From Erythrobacter longus (GTDB lineage: Bacteria; Pseudomonadota; Alphaproteobacteria; Sphingomonadales; Sphingomonadaceae), in assembly GCF_000715015.1 (NCBI RefSeq), contig NZ_JMIW01000001.1, forward strand, positions 496,001 to 560,000: 64,000 bases of DNA, given 5' to 3'. A program made the position numbers and the translations under genes. Shown here piece after piece: positions 50,675-60,719 of this stretch; the stretch's first letter is position 1, and the number at the start of each line of letters is the position of its first letter. The notes below the pieces were generated by a model. It was not told the origin of the DNA, ran no database searches, and was given only the letters and a program-made list of their open reading frames with translations.

Positions 50675-51802
50675 GTGAACAAGAAACTATTATTGCTAGC
50701 TGGAGCGGCTGCAGTCGTTGCTGTGCCGGCACAAGCCCGAGAAGGGCAGCCATATATCGGCGTTGATGCCGGTTTCGTGCTCGGAACCGACATTGACATG
50801 GATCTGGAATCGCCGGTTGAGGAAGATCGCGCAGCGCGCATCGACCGCGATGACGGCTATGAAATCGGCGTGGTTGCAGGTTACGACTTTGGGGCGTTCC
50901 GCCTTGAAGCTGACCTCAGCTACCGTGAAAATGATTCGGAACGTCTCGAAATCATCACCCCTGGCCTCAGCAATGCGACCGGCCTCCCCATCGCTCTTAA
51001 TCAAACCGACATTGGCAATGCTGATGTTTTTGCGGCGATGATCAACGGGCTTGTCGAATTCGGCAACGATGACGGATTTACCGTCTTTGCAGGCGGCGGC
51101 GCGGGTGTTGCCCACGTCGAAGTCAGCGCAGGCAACGACACGATTGGCGTTCCAATCAGCGATGGTGACACCGGGTTCGCTTATCAAGCACTCGCAGGTG
51201 CCCGCGTTGCGGTTACCGACAATGTCGATCTTGGCCTGAAGTATCGCTATTTCGTGGCACAAGATGTCGGCATTGATGCCCGCAATGTAACAGAGCTTGA
51301 GGCGGATTATGAATCGCACTCAATCCTCGCAAGCCTGATTTACAACTTCGGCGCGCCAACACCGCCGCCACCACCGGCACCGGTTGCACCTCCGCCGCCA
51401 CGTCCGGCACCAGCTGCACCACCGCCTCCACCACCACCGCCTGCACCTGCATGCAACACTGGCCCGTACATCGTGTTCTTCGATTTTGACCAATCGAATA
51501 TCACTGCGGACGCAGCGACCATTCTGGACAGTGCTGTGACGGCTTACTCAAACTGCGGCACGGCTTCTGTCATGCTCGCAGGTCACACTGACCGTTCAGG
51601 CAGCGTGACTTACAACCAGGCACTGGCTCAGCGCCGCAACGCAAGCGTCACCCAATATCTGGCTGGCAAAGGCATTCCATCGGGCCGCATTTCTGCACAA
51701 GCCTTTGGCGAATCGCAGAACCGCGTCCCAACCGAAGACGGCGTGCGCGAGCTGCAAAACCGCCGCGTGGAAGTCACTTACGGTCCGGGTTCGGGCATGT
51801 AA
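50675..51802 (+). CDS. ompA: OmpA-family outer-membrane protein
   Basis: Outer-membrane porin-like anchor of 375 aa starting at GTG 50675. It has a signal peptide (NKKLLLLAGAAAVVAVPAQA), an eight-strand barrel region (about 25-220), a Pro-rich hinge (PPPPPAPVAPPPPRP, about 230-260), and a C-terminal peptidoglycan-binding OmpA domain (VFFDFDQSNITADA, GHTDRSGSVTYNQALAQRR, FGESQNRVPTEDGVRELQNRRVEV). A strong intrinsic terminator follows 28 bp after the stop. Confidence 0.94.
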   Translation: MNKKLLLLAGAAAVVAVPAQAREGQPYIGVDAGFVLGTDIDMDLESPVEEDRAARIDRDDGYEIGVVAGYDFGAFRLEADLSYRENDSERLEIITPGLSNATGLPIALNQTDIGNADVFAAMINGLVEFGNDDGFTVFAGGGAGVAHVEVSAGNDTIGVPISDGDTGFAYQALAGARVAVTDNVDLGLKYRYFVAQDVGIDARNVTELEADYESHSILASLIYNFGAPTPPPPPAPVAPPPPRPAPAAPPPPPPPPAPACNTGPYIVFFDFDQSNITADAATILDSAVTAYSNCGTASVMLAGHTDRSGSVTYNQALAQRRNASVTQYLAGKGIPSGRISAQAFGESQNRVPTEDGVRELQNRRVEVTYGPGSGM

Positions 51803-51829
51803 GGCAAGGCTACACAAGCCAAATAAACG

Positions 51830-51859
51830 AAGGGGCCGGAGTGATCCGGCCCCTTTTTT
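51830..51859 (+). terminator. Rho-independent terminator of ompA
   Basis: A perfect 11-bp stem (AAGGGGCCGGA with TCCGGCCCCTT) closes a GTGA loop and runs directly into a T stretch, 28 bases after the ompA stop. This is the clearest terminator in the window. Confidence 0.92.
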
Positions 51860-51909
51860 ATGGGTTCAGGCAACCGCGCCCCATCGTTCGGCGCGTTGAG
51901 CGAGTGAAG

Positions 51910-52737
51910 TTATCGGATATAATATCCAGCGATATCAAAGCCGTCACCATTGCGGATCAAGATTACGGTTTCCGTCGAGATCTCATCCACTTTCGAAAAC
52001 TTGGTTTGGTATTGCAGGATTTCATAGTCACCTTCAGGCGCCCCGGGCAAGCTCGCTGCCTTTTGGACGGTGGCCAGCCTGCGCTCTTCTACCTTGCCAA
52101 GAGGTCCACGCACCGGCTCAACAAGAGCGGTCCATTCATCAGCACCAGCCTGAGACTGAAAGAAGGTACCTGCCACTTCCCAGCTTCCTGTCCAATTGCC
52201 GGCATCAACAGCGCGGATAAACTGGCGTGCACGGCTTAATGCCGCCGCACTTGCGCCGCTTGATTCAGTTGAAGATGCCGCCTGTGGTGAAGAACCCCCG
52301 CTGGAGCTGGCTGCTCTTTCTTCTCCACCCGTGTTCGAAACAGCGGCAAAAATTGCGATGGCGATAAGTACTGACATGATAAGCATTCCTCCTGCTAGCC
52401 AGACGTAGCGATTGGGCGCTTTCTGACTTCGTTGATCGAGGATTGCATTATCCGCAGCTCCTTCTGCAGCCGCCATCCCGAAAGATGTGTGCGCAGAAAT
52501 TTGGGGTGGGTTTTGCGGTATGGTTTGGGGTGTCTCCCCCTCGGCGTCCCGCAAAATTCTTGCGGCCTCGCGGCTGCTCGACACACCCAATTTGCGGCGT
52601 GCATTGCGCAGGCGATCGTTGACCGTATGCACCGAAAGGCCAAGCAGGTTGGCAGACGATTTCGCATCGTGGCCCTCGACAAGCAAGCGAAGGGCCTCTT
52701 TCTCCTTTTCTGTGAGGTCGCCAATTTCCTGTGCCAT
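51910..52737 (-). CDS. Membrane-tethered LuxR-type regulator with DUF4019-like domain
   Basis: The 275-aa product has a LuxR/GerE helix-turn-helix at its N-terminus (LTEKEKEALRLLVEGHDAKSSANLLGLSVHTVNDRLRNARRKLG, shown here in part, residues ~8-52), a linker, one membrane segment (about 112-132, WLAGGMLIMSVLIAIAIFAAV), a Ser-rich stretch and a periplasmic DUF4019-type domain (WTGSWEVAGTFFQS to the ILIRNGDGFDIAGYYI end). DNA binding in the cytoplasm and sensing outside are expected. Its ATG overlaps the dnaE stop (TAATG), so it is translationally coupled to dnaE. Targets and signal are unknown. Confidence 0.8.
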   Translation of the reverse strand: MAQEIGDLTEKEKEALRLLVEGHDAKSSANLLGLSVHTVNDRLRNARRKLGVSSSREAARILRDAEGETPQTIPQNPPQISAHTSFGMAAAEGAADNAILDQRSQKAPNRYVWLAGGMLIMSVLIAIAIFAAVSNTGGEERAASSSGGSSPQAASSTESSGASAAALSRARQFIRAVDAGNWTGSWEVAGTFFQSQAGADEWTALVEPVRGPLGKVEERRLATVQKAASLPGAPEGDYEILQYQTKFSKVDEISTETVILIRNGDGFDIAGYYIR

Positions 52738-55700
52738 TATGCCACCAGTTTAAGGTTTGCTCGCCCACGTGCAGGCGTCAGTGTGACATTGGCAAGGCCT
52801 TCCATCTCGGCCAGGCGTTCAGCAAGATCGCCATTGAGAACGAAATCAGTGCCAAGCCGAACGTGGGCGTCTTCGTTCTCACCAAGGATAAGGCGCAAGA
52901 GCACCTCGCCTTGGGCAGCTGGATCTTTCGCAAGCTCAAGCTTCAATTCTGCAATTGCATCAAGGCTATGCACGTCCGCTCTTAGAACCATTGGGATTGA
53001 GCCGGAAACGGCCGCCAAAGGACGCGCGCCCCGAACCGTCAGGCGCGGGGGCTCCCCGGGATTGGGACTGTCTAGCTCCACGGTGAGCAGCACGCATTCG
53101 CCACTCGCGGCCCATTCGGGGAACTTATCAACCAGAGATTCCTCGAAGCAAGCGCTGGAAAACTGGCCTGAGCTGTCAGAGAAGTCTGCGCGGATAAATT
53201 CAGCCCCGCGCTTGGTTCGCCCTTTGCTTGCGCCCTCGACCATAGCGGCGATCATCGCGGTAGAGCGGCCTCCTGCAGGCGCGCCGCCTTCCATCAGGCT
53301 TTGATAGGTGCGCGCGCCATGGGCGCTGGCCGCTTCGCGATATTGCTGGACCGGGTGGGCGGAGAAATAAAAGCCGAAGTTTTCGCGCTCTTTCGCCATT
53401 TGCTCAATCCGGGGCCAAGGCTCGCTTGTTTGCAATCGCAGGTCGTCTTGCGGCGCATTGTCGCCTCCGAACAGCCCGCCCTGCCCGCTCGAGCGCTCAC
53501 GCGCCGCGGCGTCGGCTGTCGCAAGCAGCAAGTCGGCATTGGCGAAAAGCTCCCCGCGATTGGGGTGAAGGCCGTCCAACGCGCCTGCACAGATCAACCC
53601 CTCCAGCTGACGCCGGTTCATGGAACCTTGCGGGATGCGTTCGAAAAAGTCTTTGAGGCTTTCAAATTTCCCGTTGGCGTCGCGCTCGGCAACGATGGCG
53701 TCCATCGCCTTTTCGCCGACATTGCGGATACCGGCGAGCGCGTATCGCACAGCATAACCATGGTCGGTTTGCTCGGTCGTGTATTTCGCCTGGGAAAAGT
53801 TCACGTCCGGCGGCAGGACTTCGACACCAGTTCCCCCTTCCCGCTCTGCCGGATAGCGGCGCGCATCGTCGACAAAGACGGAAAGCTTATCCGACTGATG
53901 CATGTCAAAACACATTGAGGCGGCGTAGAATTCTTCCGGGTAATGCGCTTTGAGCCAAGCGGTCTGGAACGCAAGCAGAGCGTAAGCCGCCGCGTGAGAT
54001 TTGTTGAAGCCGTAACCTGCGAACTTGTCGATCAAATCGAACAGTTCGTTAGCCTGTTTCGCCTCAATATCAGAGACTTCCTTGCAGCCTTCAACAAAAC
54101 GGCCGCGCTGGATATCCATCTCGGCCTGAACCTTTTTACCCATCGCGCGGCGCAGCAAATCTGCGTCTCCAAGAGAGTAGCCAGCCAATATCTGGGCTGC
54201 CTGCATCACCTGTTCCTGATAGACGAAAATACCGTAAGTTTCGGCCAAAATGCCTTCCAGTTTGGGGTGCGGATATTCAATCGGCACCTCGCCCGCCTTA
54301 CGCTTTCCGAACAGCGGGATGTTGTCCATCGGGCCGGGCCGATAGAGCGAGACGAGCGCGATAATATCGCCAAAGTTCGAAGGCTTCACCGCCTTCAGCG
54401 TGCGGCGCATGCCTTCCGATTCCAGCTGGAACACGCCGACCGTGTTACCGCCTTGCATTAGGTCATAAACGCCTTTGTCATCCAGCGGCAGCGCGCCCAG
54501 ATCAATCTCGATGCCCCGTTCGGCGAGCAGGTCCACCGCCTTGCGCAACACCGAAAGCGTCTTGAGGCCCAAAAAGTCGAACTTTACAAGGCCGCTGCTC
54601 TCGACATTCTTCATGTCGTATTGCGTCACCGGCATGTCGGAACGCGGATCGCGGTAGAGCGGCACCAATTGCGCCAATGGCCGGTCGCCAATCACAACGC
54701 CCGCTGCGTGGGTGGAGCTGTTTCTTGGCAGGCCCTCAAGCTGCAAAGCCAGATCAACGAGGCGTTTTACCTCATTGTCATTGTCATATTCCTTCTTGAA
54801 ATCCGCCGCTCCGTTCAATGCGCGCGGCAGCGTCCATGGGTCGGTCGGGTGGTTGGGCACCATTTTGCAAAGCCGGTCGACCTGACCATAGCTCATCTGC
54901 AAAATCCGCCCGCAATCGCGCAGCACCGCGCGCGCTTTCATCTTACCAAAGGTGATGATCTGCGCGACGTGATCGGCCCCGTATTTCTCCTGTACATAAC
55001 GGATAACCTCGCCGCGCCGCGTCTCGCAAAAGTCGATGTCGAAGTCGGGCATGGACACACGTTCCGGGTTCAAAAACCGTTCAAACAGCAGGCCCAACTG
55101 AATGGGGTCCAGATCGGTGATCGTCAGCGCCCATGCCACAATCGAACCCGCACCAGACCCGCGCCCCGGCCCCACCGGAATGCCCTGGTCCTTGGCCCAT
55201 TGGATAAAGTCCGCAACGATCAGGAAGTAGCCGGGGAACCCCATGCCAACGATGATGCCGATCTCGTAATCGAGGCGGTCAAAATAGGCCTTTCGGTCTT
55301 CCTCTGAGAGGTCCTCATAGGTCGACAACCGGTCTTCGAGCCCCGCTTTGGAAAGGTCGGCGAGCATCTTGGCCTCGCCCTCCAGGTCGCCGGCAAGGCT
55401 GGGCAAAATCGGATCACGGTAAGGCGGCGCAAAGGCGCACCGCTGTGCGACGACGAGCGTGTTGGAAATGGCCTCCGGAATGTCGGCGAAGAGCTCTTCC
55501 ATCATGCTTGCTGATTTGACGAAGGCTTGCGGGTTGGTGCGCGGGCGGTCTTCGTTTTCGATATAGGTCGAATTCGCGATGCACAGCATGGCGTCATGCG
55601 CCTTGTGCATATGCGGCTCTGCAAAGTTGGCAGGATTGCTCGCCACCAATGGCAGATTGCGGGCATAGGCCATGTCGATAAGCGGTTCTTCGGCGCGTTC

Positions 55701-56237
55701 GCACGCCGCATCGCCTGACCTTGCAAGTTCAATGTAGAGGCGATTTGGGAACAGATGTTCAAGCCGTTCGATCAGCTCGCGCGCCGCGTCATGCTGTCCT
55801 TCAGCCAAAAGCCGCGTCAAAGCCCCCTCGCCAGCTCCAGTCAAAGCGATCAGGCCGTCAGAATGCCCTTCAAGTTCAGACATTTGCACATGGGGTTCGA
55901 GTTCAAGAGGCCGGTCCAGGTGCGCAGCAGAGACCAGATGGCAAAGGTTGTCATACCCCGCCTCATCCTTGGCAAAGAGCGGCAAGTAATCGACAAGCCT
56001 GCCATCAGACCCTTCTCGCGCCACGCCGAGCAATGTGCCGATGATCGGCTGCACGCCCTCGCCCTTGCAGGCATTGGCGAACATGACCGCGCCATAAAGC
56101 CCGTTTCGGTCACAGATCGCGATAGCGGGATAGCCGCGTTCTTTCGCGAGTTTGGCAATGGCCTTGGGATCAATCGCCCCTTCCAGCATCGAATAGGACG
56201 ACAAAACGCGAAGGGGTATGAATGGGGCGTATGGCAT
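52737..56237 (-). CDS. dnaE: DNA polymerase III alpha subunit
   Basis: Replicative C-family polymerase of 1166 aa. It has an N-terminal PHP domain (SSYSMLEGAIDPKAI, with degenerate metal ligands), palm motifs GPGRGSGAGSIVAWAL and PDFDIDFCETRRGEV (catalytic aspartates, about residues 397-401), fingers, a beta-clamp-binding region and a C-terminal OB fold (IRADFSDSSGQFSSACFEE). No imuA or imuB is next to it, and it is of ordinary length for DnaE1, so the error-prone DnaE2 is unlikely. It is the first gene of a two-gene run with the LuxR-type regulator. Confidence 0.95.
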   Translation of the reverse strand: MPYAPFIPLRVLSSYSMLEGAIDPKAIAKLAKERGYPAIAICDRNGLYGAVMFANACKGEGVQPIIGTLLGVAREGSDGRLVDYLPLFAKDEAGYDNLCHLVSAAHLDRPLELEPHVQMSELEGHSDGLIALTGAGEGALTRLLAEGQHDAARELIERLEHLFPNRLYIELARSGDAACERAEEPLIDMAYARNLPLVASNPANFAEPHMHKAHDAMLCIANSTYIENEDRPRTNPQAFVKSASMMEELFADIPEAISNTLVVAQRCAFAPPYRDPILPSLAGDLEGEAKMLADLSKAGLEDRLSTYEDLSEEDRKAYFDRLDYEIGIIVGMGFPGYFLIVADFIQWAKDQGIPVGPGRGSGAGSIVAWALTITDLDPIQLGLLFERFLNPERVSMPDFDIDFCETRRGEVIRYVQEKYGADHVAQIITFGKMKARAVLRDCGRILQMSYGQVDRLCKMVPNHPTDPWTLPRALNGAADFKKEYDNDNEVKRLVDLALQLEGLPRNSSTHAAGVVIGDRPLAQLVPLYRDPRSDMPVTQYDMKNVESSGLVKFDFLGLKTLSVLRKAVDLLAERGIEIDLGALPLDDKGVYDLMQGGNTVGVFQLESEGMRRTLKAVKPSNFGDIIALVSLYRPGPMDNIPLFGKRKAGEVPIEYPHPKLEGILAETYGIFVYQEQVMQAAQILAGYSLGDADLLRRAMGKKVQAEMDIQRGRFVEGCKEVSDIEAKQANELFDLIDKFAGYGFNKSHAAAYALLAFQTAWLKAHYPEEFYAASMCFDMHQSDKLSVFVDDARRYPAEREGGTGVEVLPPDVNFSQAKYTTEQTDHGYAVRYALAGIRNVGEKAMDAIVAERDANGKFESLKDFFERIPQGSMNRRQLEGLICAGALDGLHPNRGELFANADLLLATADAAARERSSGQGGLFGGDNAPQDDLRLQTSEPWPRIEQMAKERENFGFYFSAHPVQQYREAASAHGARTYQSLMEGGAPAGGRSTAMIAAMVEGASKGRTKRGAEFIRADFSDSSGQFSSACFEESLVDKFPEWAASGECVLLTVELDSPNPGEPPRLTVRGARPLAAVSGSIPMVLRADVHSLDAIAELKLELAKDPAAQGEVLLRLILGENEDAHVRLGTDFVLNGDLAERLAEMEGLANVTLTPARGRANLKLVA

Positions 56238-56308
56238 GGGCGGAAATATGCGCGCTTCGGGCAGCTAGGCCAAGGGCAGCTTCCACAGGATTTTGCCACA
56301 ATTGACCA

Positions 56309-56392
56309 CGTCATCCTGAACTTGTTTCAGGATAACCGTTGATGCTTGGCGCTGATCCGAAAGCGTTATCCTGAAACGAGTTCAGGATGACG
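56309..56392. repeat. REP/BIME-like inverted repeat between dnaE and glutathione peroxidase
   Basis: Two 28-bp arms, 56309-56336 and 56365-56392, are inverted copies with a single mismatch (T against C), separated by 28 bp. Each arm is also an internal palindrome around TCCTGAA...TTTCAGGA. Elements with CATCCTGAA cores are common in intergenic spaces of sphingomonad and other alphaproteobacterial genomes. It lies after the glutathione peroxidase stop and could end its transcript. Confidence 0.75.
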
Positions 56393-56405
56393 AAATGGGA
56401 CAGGT

Positions 56406-56885
56406 TTAAAGCAGCTTCTCGATATCCTTCACGATGGTCTTTGGCGCATCTTGCGGGCCATAGCGTTTCACCACATTCCCCTCACGGTCGATCAGGAATT
56501 TGGTGAAGTTCCATTTGATCGAGGTCGAGCCCATCAGACCCTTTTTCTCCGACTTCATCCAATCGAACAAAGGCGATGCGTCATCGCCGTTTACATCGAC
56601 CTTTGCCATCAATGGGAATGTGACGCCAAAGTTCACTTTGCAAAATTCAGCGATCTCATCGGCATTGCCCGGTTCTTGCGCGCCGAACTGGTTGCAAGGG
56701 AAGCCGAGAACCTCGAAATCCTGATCCTTGAACTGCTGATACAGCGCTTCAAGCCCATCATATTGCGGGGTAAATCCGCATTTGGACGCCGTGTTCACCA
56801 CCAGCAGCACTTTGCCCTTCTTGGTCGCAAGATCGAGCGTTTCGCCCCGATTGGTGGTGACGGTGAAATCAGCGACAGTGGTCAT
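56406..56885 (-). CDS. Glutathione peroxidase, thiol (Cys) type
   Basis: Thioredoxin-fold peroxidase of 159 aa with motif NTASKCGFTPQYDGLEALYQ (peroxidatic Cys rather than selenocysteine), FPCNQFGAQEPGN with the conserved Gln region, and IKWNFTKFLIDREG with the Trp-Asn pair. Members of this type usually draw electrons from thioredoxin rather than glutathione. It has no signal peptide. The BIME-like repeat lies 13 bp after its stop codon. Confidence 0.93.
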   Translation of the reverse strand: MTTVADFTVTTNRGETLDLATKKGKVLLVVNTASKCGFTPQYDGLEALYQQFKDQDFEVLGFPCNQFGAQEPGNADEIAEFCKVNFGVTFPLMAKVDVNGDDASPLFDWMKSEKKGLMGSTSIKWNFTKFLIDREGNVVKRYGPQDAPKTIVKDIEKLL

Positions 56886-57002
56886 GGCTGTGTCCTTCGA
56901 GCGATTATCATGTGCAAACGTAGTCGCGAGCTAACCAAATTCAAGTTGTCGCGATGTCCACTCCGCCCTCACCCCCGCTTATATAGCGATGCGCATGGTG
57001 CC

Positions 57003-57677
57003 CTATTCGAGCACGCCGTCATGCAGGCGCACCACCCGGTCCATGCGGGCGGCCAAGCGTTCATTGTGGGTGGCCACCAATGCGGCACTGCCCTCCCCGC
57101 GGACAAGCTCCAGAAATTGGCCAAGAACGGCGTCAGAAGTCGCCTCGTCAAGGTTGCCCGTCGGCTCATCGGCAAGAACAAGCGTGGGACGGTTTGCAAG
57201 CGCCCTTGCAACGGCCACACGCTGTTGTTCACCACCGGAAAGCTGGCTTGGCCGGTGGGTCAGGCGGTGACCCAAACCAAGGCTGGTCAGCAGGCTCTCG
57301 GCGCGAGCGATTGCCTCTGCTTCGGGCGTGCCCGCCACCATTTGCGGCATCACCACATTCTCTGTCGCATTAAAGTCGGGCAGCAGATGGTGGAATTGAT
57401 AGACAAACCCCAAATGCTCACGCCGCACACGGGTCCGGCCGTCTGACGCGAGGTTTTCGGCCGCCTCACCTGCGATATGGATCGACCCTTCAAACCCGCC
57501 TTCCAGAAGGCCAACAGCTTGCAGCATCGTCGACTTGCCAGAGCCAGACGGGCCCAAAAGCGCGACAATTTCGCCCGGCATAATGTCGAGATCGACACCG
57601 CGCAGGACATCAATGCGCATGCCCCCTTGTTCAAACGAGCGGCACAGGCCGCGTAAAGAGACAATGGGACTACTCAT
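57003..57677 (-). CDS. lolD: Lipoprotein-releasing ABC transporter, ATP-binding subunit
   Basis: ATPase of the Lol system that extracts lipoproteins from the inner membrane for passage to LolA. The 224-aa product has Walker [14 protein letters not shown], signature [15 protein letters not shown], Walker [13 protein letters not shown], and the MacB/LolD-typical [20 protein letters not shown]-loop segment. Its start overlaps the lolC stop by 8 bp, coupling the two. Other ABC systems of this class are possible, but pairing with the permease fits Lol. Confidence 0.9.
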   Translation of the reverse strand: MSSPIVSLRGLCRSFEQGGMRIDVLRGVDLDIMPGEIVALLGPSGSGKSTMLQAVGLLEGGFEGSIHIAGEAAENLASDGRTRVRREHLGFVYQFHHLLPDFNATENVVMPQMVAGTPEAEAIARAESLLTSLGLGHRLTHRPSQLSGGEQQRVAVARALANRPTLVLADEPTGNLDEATSDAVLGQFLELVRGEGSAALVATHNERLAARMDRVVRLHDGVLE

Positions 57678-58908
57678 AGCGCAGCACCTGAACCGGATCG
57701 GTGTTGGACGCTTTTAGCGCGGGGTAAAGCGTTGCAAGGAAGCTAAGCCCAATGCCAAGTGCAACGATCCCGGCAATCTCCCATGGGTCGACCCGAACCG
57801 GCAAAGTCGTGAGAAACCGAACCTGAGGGTCCCAGATCTCAACGCCTGTAACGGCTGCAATACCGTTAACGATCGGGTTGCGAAAATAGAGGAGGACAAA
57901 GCCAAGGATCAGCCCTGCTACCGTGCCCAAAGAACCAATGGTCGTGCCTGTGGTGACAAAAATCTTGAGCAATGACCGCCGCGATGCCCCCATGGTGCGC
58001 ATGATCGCGATATCGCGGGTCTTGGCGCGCACCAGCATCACAAGGCTTGAGAGGATGTTGAACGAGGCAACCAGCACCATGAAGCTGAGCACAAAGAACA
58101 TTGCGACCCGTTCAACCTCAAGCGCCTCAAACAAGGTTGAGTTGATCGTTTTCCAGTCGGCAATAACGGCGCGGCCCGTCAGCTGCTCTTCAATCCCGCC
58201 AAGAATATCGCCGACGTTATCGGGGTCCGTCACCGTCACTTCGATCAGGCCGATCTTATCGCCCAGAAGAAGCAGCGTTTGCGCATCGGACATCGGCATG
58301 ATGACGAAAGTTTCATCAAAATCATAAAGGCCGATTTCAAAGATCGCGCCCACCTCATAACCGACCTGCCGGATCGAAGTGCCAAAGGGTGTCGCGCGGC
58401 CTTGCGGATTGATAATAGTGATCGTGTCCCCGACCCGGATGCCAAGGTTCGTCGCTAACTGTACGCCAATTGCTACCTTGCCGCGGCCCGGTACAACGCT
58501 GGCCATATCGCCCATAATGACCTTATCGCTCATGGAGGCGATATCTTCGTTAGTATTGCCGCGCACAAAGATTACATTGCTTCGGCCATTGAAGGCACCC
58601 ATCAAAGGCTGTTCAATCAGGGGCGATGCATTTATGACCCCATCGGTCGCCTGAACATCGGCAAGCACACGCTCCCAATCGTCAAGCTCGCCGCCATATG
58701 CCTGGATCACGGCATGGCCGTTCAGCCCGGCAAATTTGTCCAGCATCTCGCTGCGAAAGCCGCCCATGACGCTCATCACGAGCACCAGCATCGCGACCGA
58801 CAGCATGACGACGCCCACAGAAATCCCCGCGACCAGCGCGATAAACGCCTCGCCTTTGCCCGGCCATAAATAGCGCTTGGCGATCATTCTTTCGAAGGGG
58901 GTGAGCAT
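57670..58908 (-). CDS. lolC: Lipoprotein-releasing ABC transporter, permease subunit (LolC/LolE type)
   Basis: Inner-membrane permease of 412 aa with four membrane segments (about 22-48, then three near 265-400) flanking a large periplasmic domain, as in MacB/LolCE. The N-terminal [25 protein letters not shown] is typical of LolC/E. It contains [19 protein letters not shown] and the C-terminal [25 protein letters not shown], the FtsX-family end motif. Only one permease is present, suggesting a homodimer as in many alphaproteobacteria; whether it should be called LolC, E or F is open. Confidence 0.9.
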   Translation of the reverse strand: MLTPFERMIAKRYLWPGKGEAFIALVAGISVGVVMLSVAMLVLVMSVMGGFRSEMLDKFAGLNGHAVIQAYGGELDDWERVLADVQATDGVINASPLIEQPLMGAFNGRSNVIFVRGNTNEDIASMSDKVIMGDMASVVPGRGKVAIGVQLATNLGIRVGDTITIINPQGRATPFGTSIRQVGYEVGAIFEIGLYDFDETFVIMPMSDAQTLLLLGDKIGLIEVTVTDPDNVGDILGGIEEQLTGRAVIADWKTINSTLFEALEVERVAMFFVLSFMVLVASFNILSSLVMLVRAKTRDIAIMRTMGASRRSLLKIFVTTGTTIGSLGTVAGLILGFVLLYFRNPIVNGIAAVTGVEIWDPQVRFLTTLPVRVDPWEIAGIVALGIGLSFLATLYPALKASNTDPVQVLRYE

Positions 58909-59189
58909 AAGTGTCGGCGTCTTTGAAACCTGTTTGGTGAACGGGAGCTTTAAGCGGCCATCCGCGCGCGCACAATGTGCAAGGCCGCGCTAACTGTGTG
59001 TAATCTCAAAGGTCGACTGCACGCCTTACTTTGGTGGCAAATTAGGCGATTACGCACAAACTCGTGGAGTGGGTTAGCATATTGCCTGTCATTGGGGTTG
59101 TAATTGGACCGTAACACAGCCATTGACGCCCCCATCGGCGGGCTTCAGTGCGGCGGGCACAAGACGTCGGGGCAGCGGGCGAGGAATCG

Positions 59190-60707
59190 ATGGCACTTAC
59201 CGGGTCAGATCAGTTCGACGGAAATCTCACACATCCTTTCCTTGATGAAGACGGCGATAAGCTGCGCGAGGAATGCGGCGTTTTTGGCGCAATCAATGCT
59301 GAGAAAGCATCGGCTGCCACCGCGCTCGGGCTTCATGCGCTCCAGCATCGCGGGCAAGAAGCGGCCGGTATTACCAGTTTCGACGGCAAGGATTTCATCT
59401 CGCGGCGCGGGCTTGGCCATGTGGCGGAGAACTTCTCCTCCCAAGAGGCGATTGACGAGCTTCCCGGCAATATGGCAGCGGGCCATGTGCGCTATTCGAC
59501 CACCGGAGGCGCAGGCCTTCGCAATGTTCAGCCGCTTTACGCAGAGCTAGCGAGCGGAGGCTTTGCCATCGCGCACAATGGCAATATTTCCAACGCCCTG
59601 GCGCTGAGAAAAGACCTTGTTGGCAAGGGGTCTATCTTCCAGTCGACATCGGACACCGAAGTCATCATCCATCTGGTCGCGACATCGCGTTATCCGACGG
59701 TCGCTGATCGCCTGATTGATGCGCTGCGTCTGGTAGAGGGCGCCTATGCTCTCATCGTGATGACACCCACCGGCATGATTGCTTGCCGCGATCCCTTGGG
59801 CATTCGCCCACTTGTGATGGGCAAGATGACCAATAGCGATGGTTCTGAATCCGTCCTGTTCGCCAGTGAAAGCGTGGCGTTTGACGTGGTTGGCGCGGAA
59901 ATGATCCGCGAGGTGGAGCCGGGCGAAATGCTGACCGTTGGCTTTGATGGCCACGTCGAAAGCATGCGCCCCTTTGGCAGCCCTGCACCGCGCCCGTGCA
60001 TTTTCGAACACGTCTATTTCAGCCGGCCTGACAGCATTTTCGCCGGTCAAAGCGTCTATGAAGCGCGCAAAGCCATCGGCCGCGAACTTGCAATCGAAGC
60101 GCCCTGCGATGTCGATCTGATCGTGCCCGTTCCCGACAGCGGCGTCCCTGCGGCTATCGGTTATGCGCAAGAATCGGGCGTACCGTTCGAACTTGGCATT
60201 ATCCGCTCACACTATGTCGGGCGGACCTTTATCCAACCGGGCGATGGGGCGCGCGATTCCAGCGTGAAACGCAAGCACAACGCCAATCGCGGTCTGGTCG
60301 AGGGCAAGCGTATCGTCCTGATCGACGATTCCATCGTGCGCGGCACCACCAGCCTCAAGATCGTTCAGATGATGCGCGACGCAGGCGCAAGCGAAGTGCA
60401 CTTCCGCGTTGCCAGCCCGCCAACGGCGCATTCCTGTTTCTATGGTGTCGATACGCCAGAACGCTCCAAACTGCTGGCGGCGCGCATGGATCTGGAGCCG
60501 ATGCGCGAGTTTATCAAAGCAGACAGCCTCGCTTTTATCTCCATCGACGGCCTTTACCGCGCGGTGGGAGCAAAGGGGCGCGACAGCAAGTGCCCGCAGT
60601 TTTGCGATGCCTGTTTCACGGGCGATTACCCCACCTCTCTGACCGATCTTGCAAAGACCAAGGAAGGCAGCGATGAGCTCCCTTTTGCTGATCCCAAAGC
60701 TGCCTAA
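59190..60707 (+). CDS. purF: Amidophosphoribosyltransferase
   Basis: First committed enzyme of purine synthesis: PRPP plus glutamine to phosphoribosylamine. The 505-aa product has a short propeptide before the Ntn nucleophile in REECGVFGAINAEKA, the glutaminase motif HNGNISNALALRKDL, and the PRTase motif KRIVLIDDSIVRGTTSLKIVQ, with the C-terminal cysteines CPQFCDACFTGDYP. The ATG at 59190 follows a GAGGA site; an in-frame ATG at 59148 adds 14 non-conserved residues. The next gene is 12 bp away. Confidence 0.96.
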   Translation: MALTGSDQFDGNLTHPFLDEDGDKLREECGVFGAINAEKASAATALGLHALQHRGQEAAGITSFDGKDFISRRGLGHVAENFSSQEAIDELPGNMAAGHVRYSTTGGAGLRNVQPLYAELASGGFAIAHNGNISNALALRKDLVGKGSIFQSTSDTEVIIHLVATSRYPTVADRLIDALRLVEGAYALIVMTPTGMIACRDPLGIRPLVMGKMTNSDGSESVLFASESVAFDVVGAEMIREVEPGEMLTVGFDGHVESMRPFGSPAPRPCIFEHVYFSRPDSIFAGQSVYEARKAIGRELAIEAPCDVDLIVPVPDSGVPAAIGYAQESGVPFELGIIRSHYVGRTFIQPGDGARDSSVKRKHNANRGLVEGKRIVLIDDSIVRGTTSLKIVQMMRDAGASEVHFRVASPPTAHSCFYGVDTPERSKLLAARMDLEPMREFIKADSLAFISIDGLYRAVGAKGRDSKCPQFCDACFTGDYPTSLTDLAKTKEGSDELPFADPKAA

Positions 60708-60719
60708 GGCACACCACAC

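Noticed and set aside
52737..56237. Error-prone DnaE2 (SOS mutagenesis cassette)
   Set aside because: No imuA or imuB partner and no LexA-type box nearby; length and context fit the replicative DnaE.
56406..56885. Selenocysteine in the glutathione peroxidase
   Set aside because: The catalytic position is an ordinary Cys codon in a continuous frame, with no in-frame TGA.
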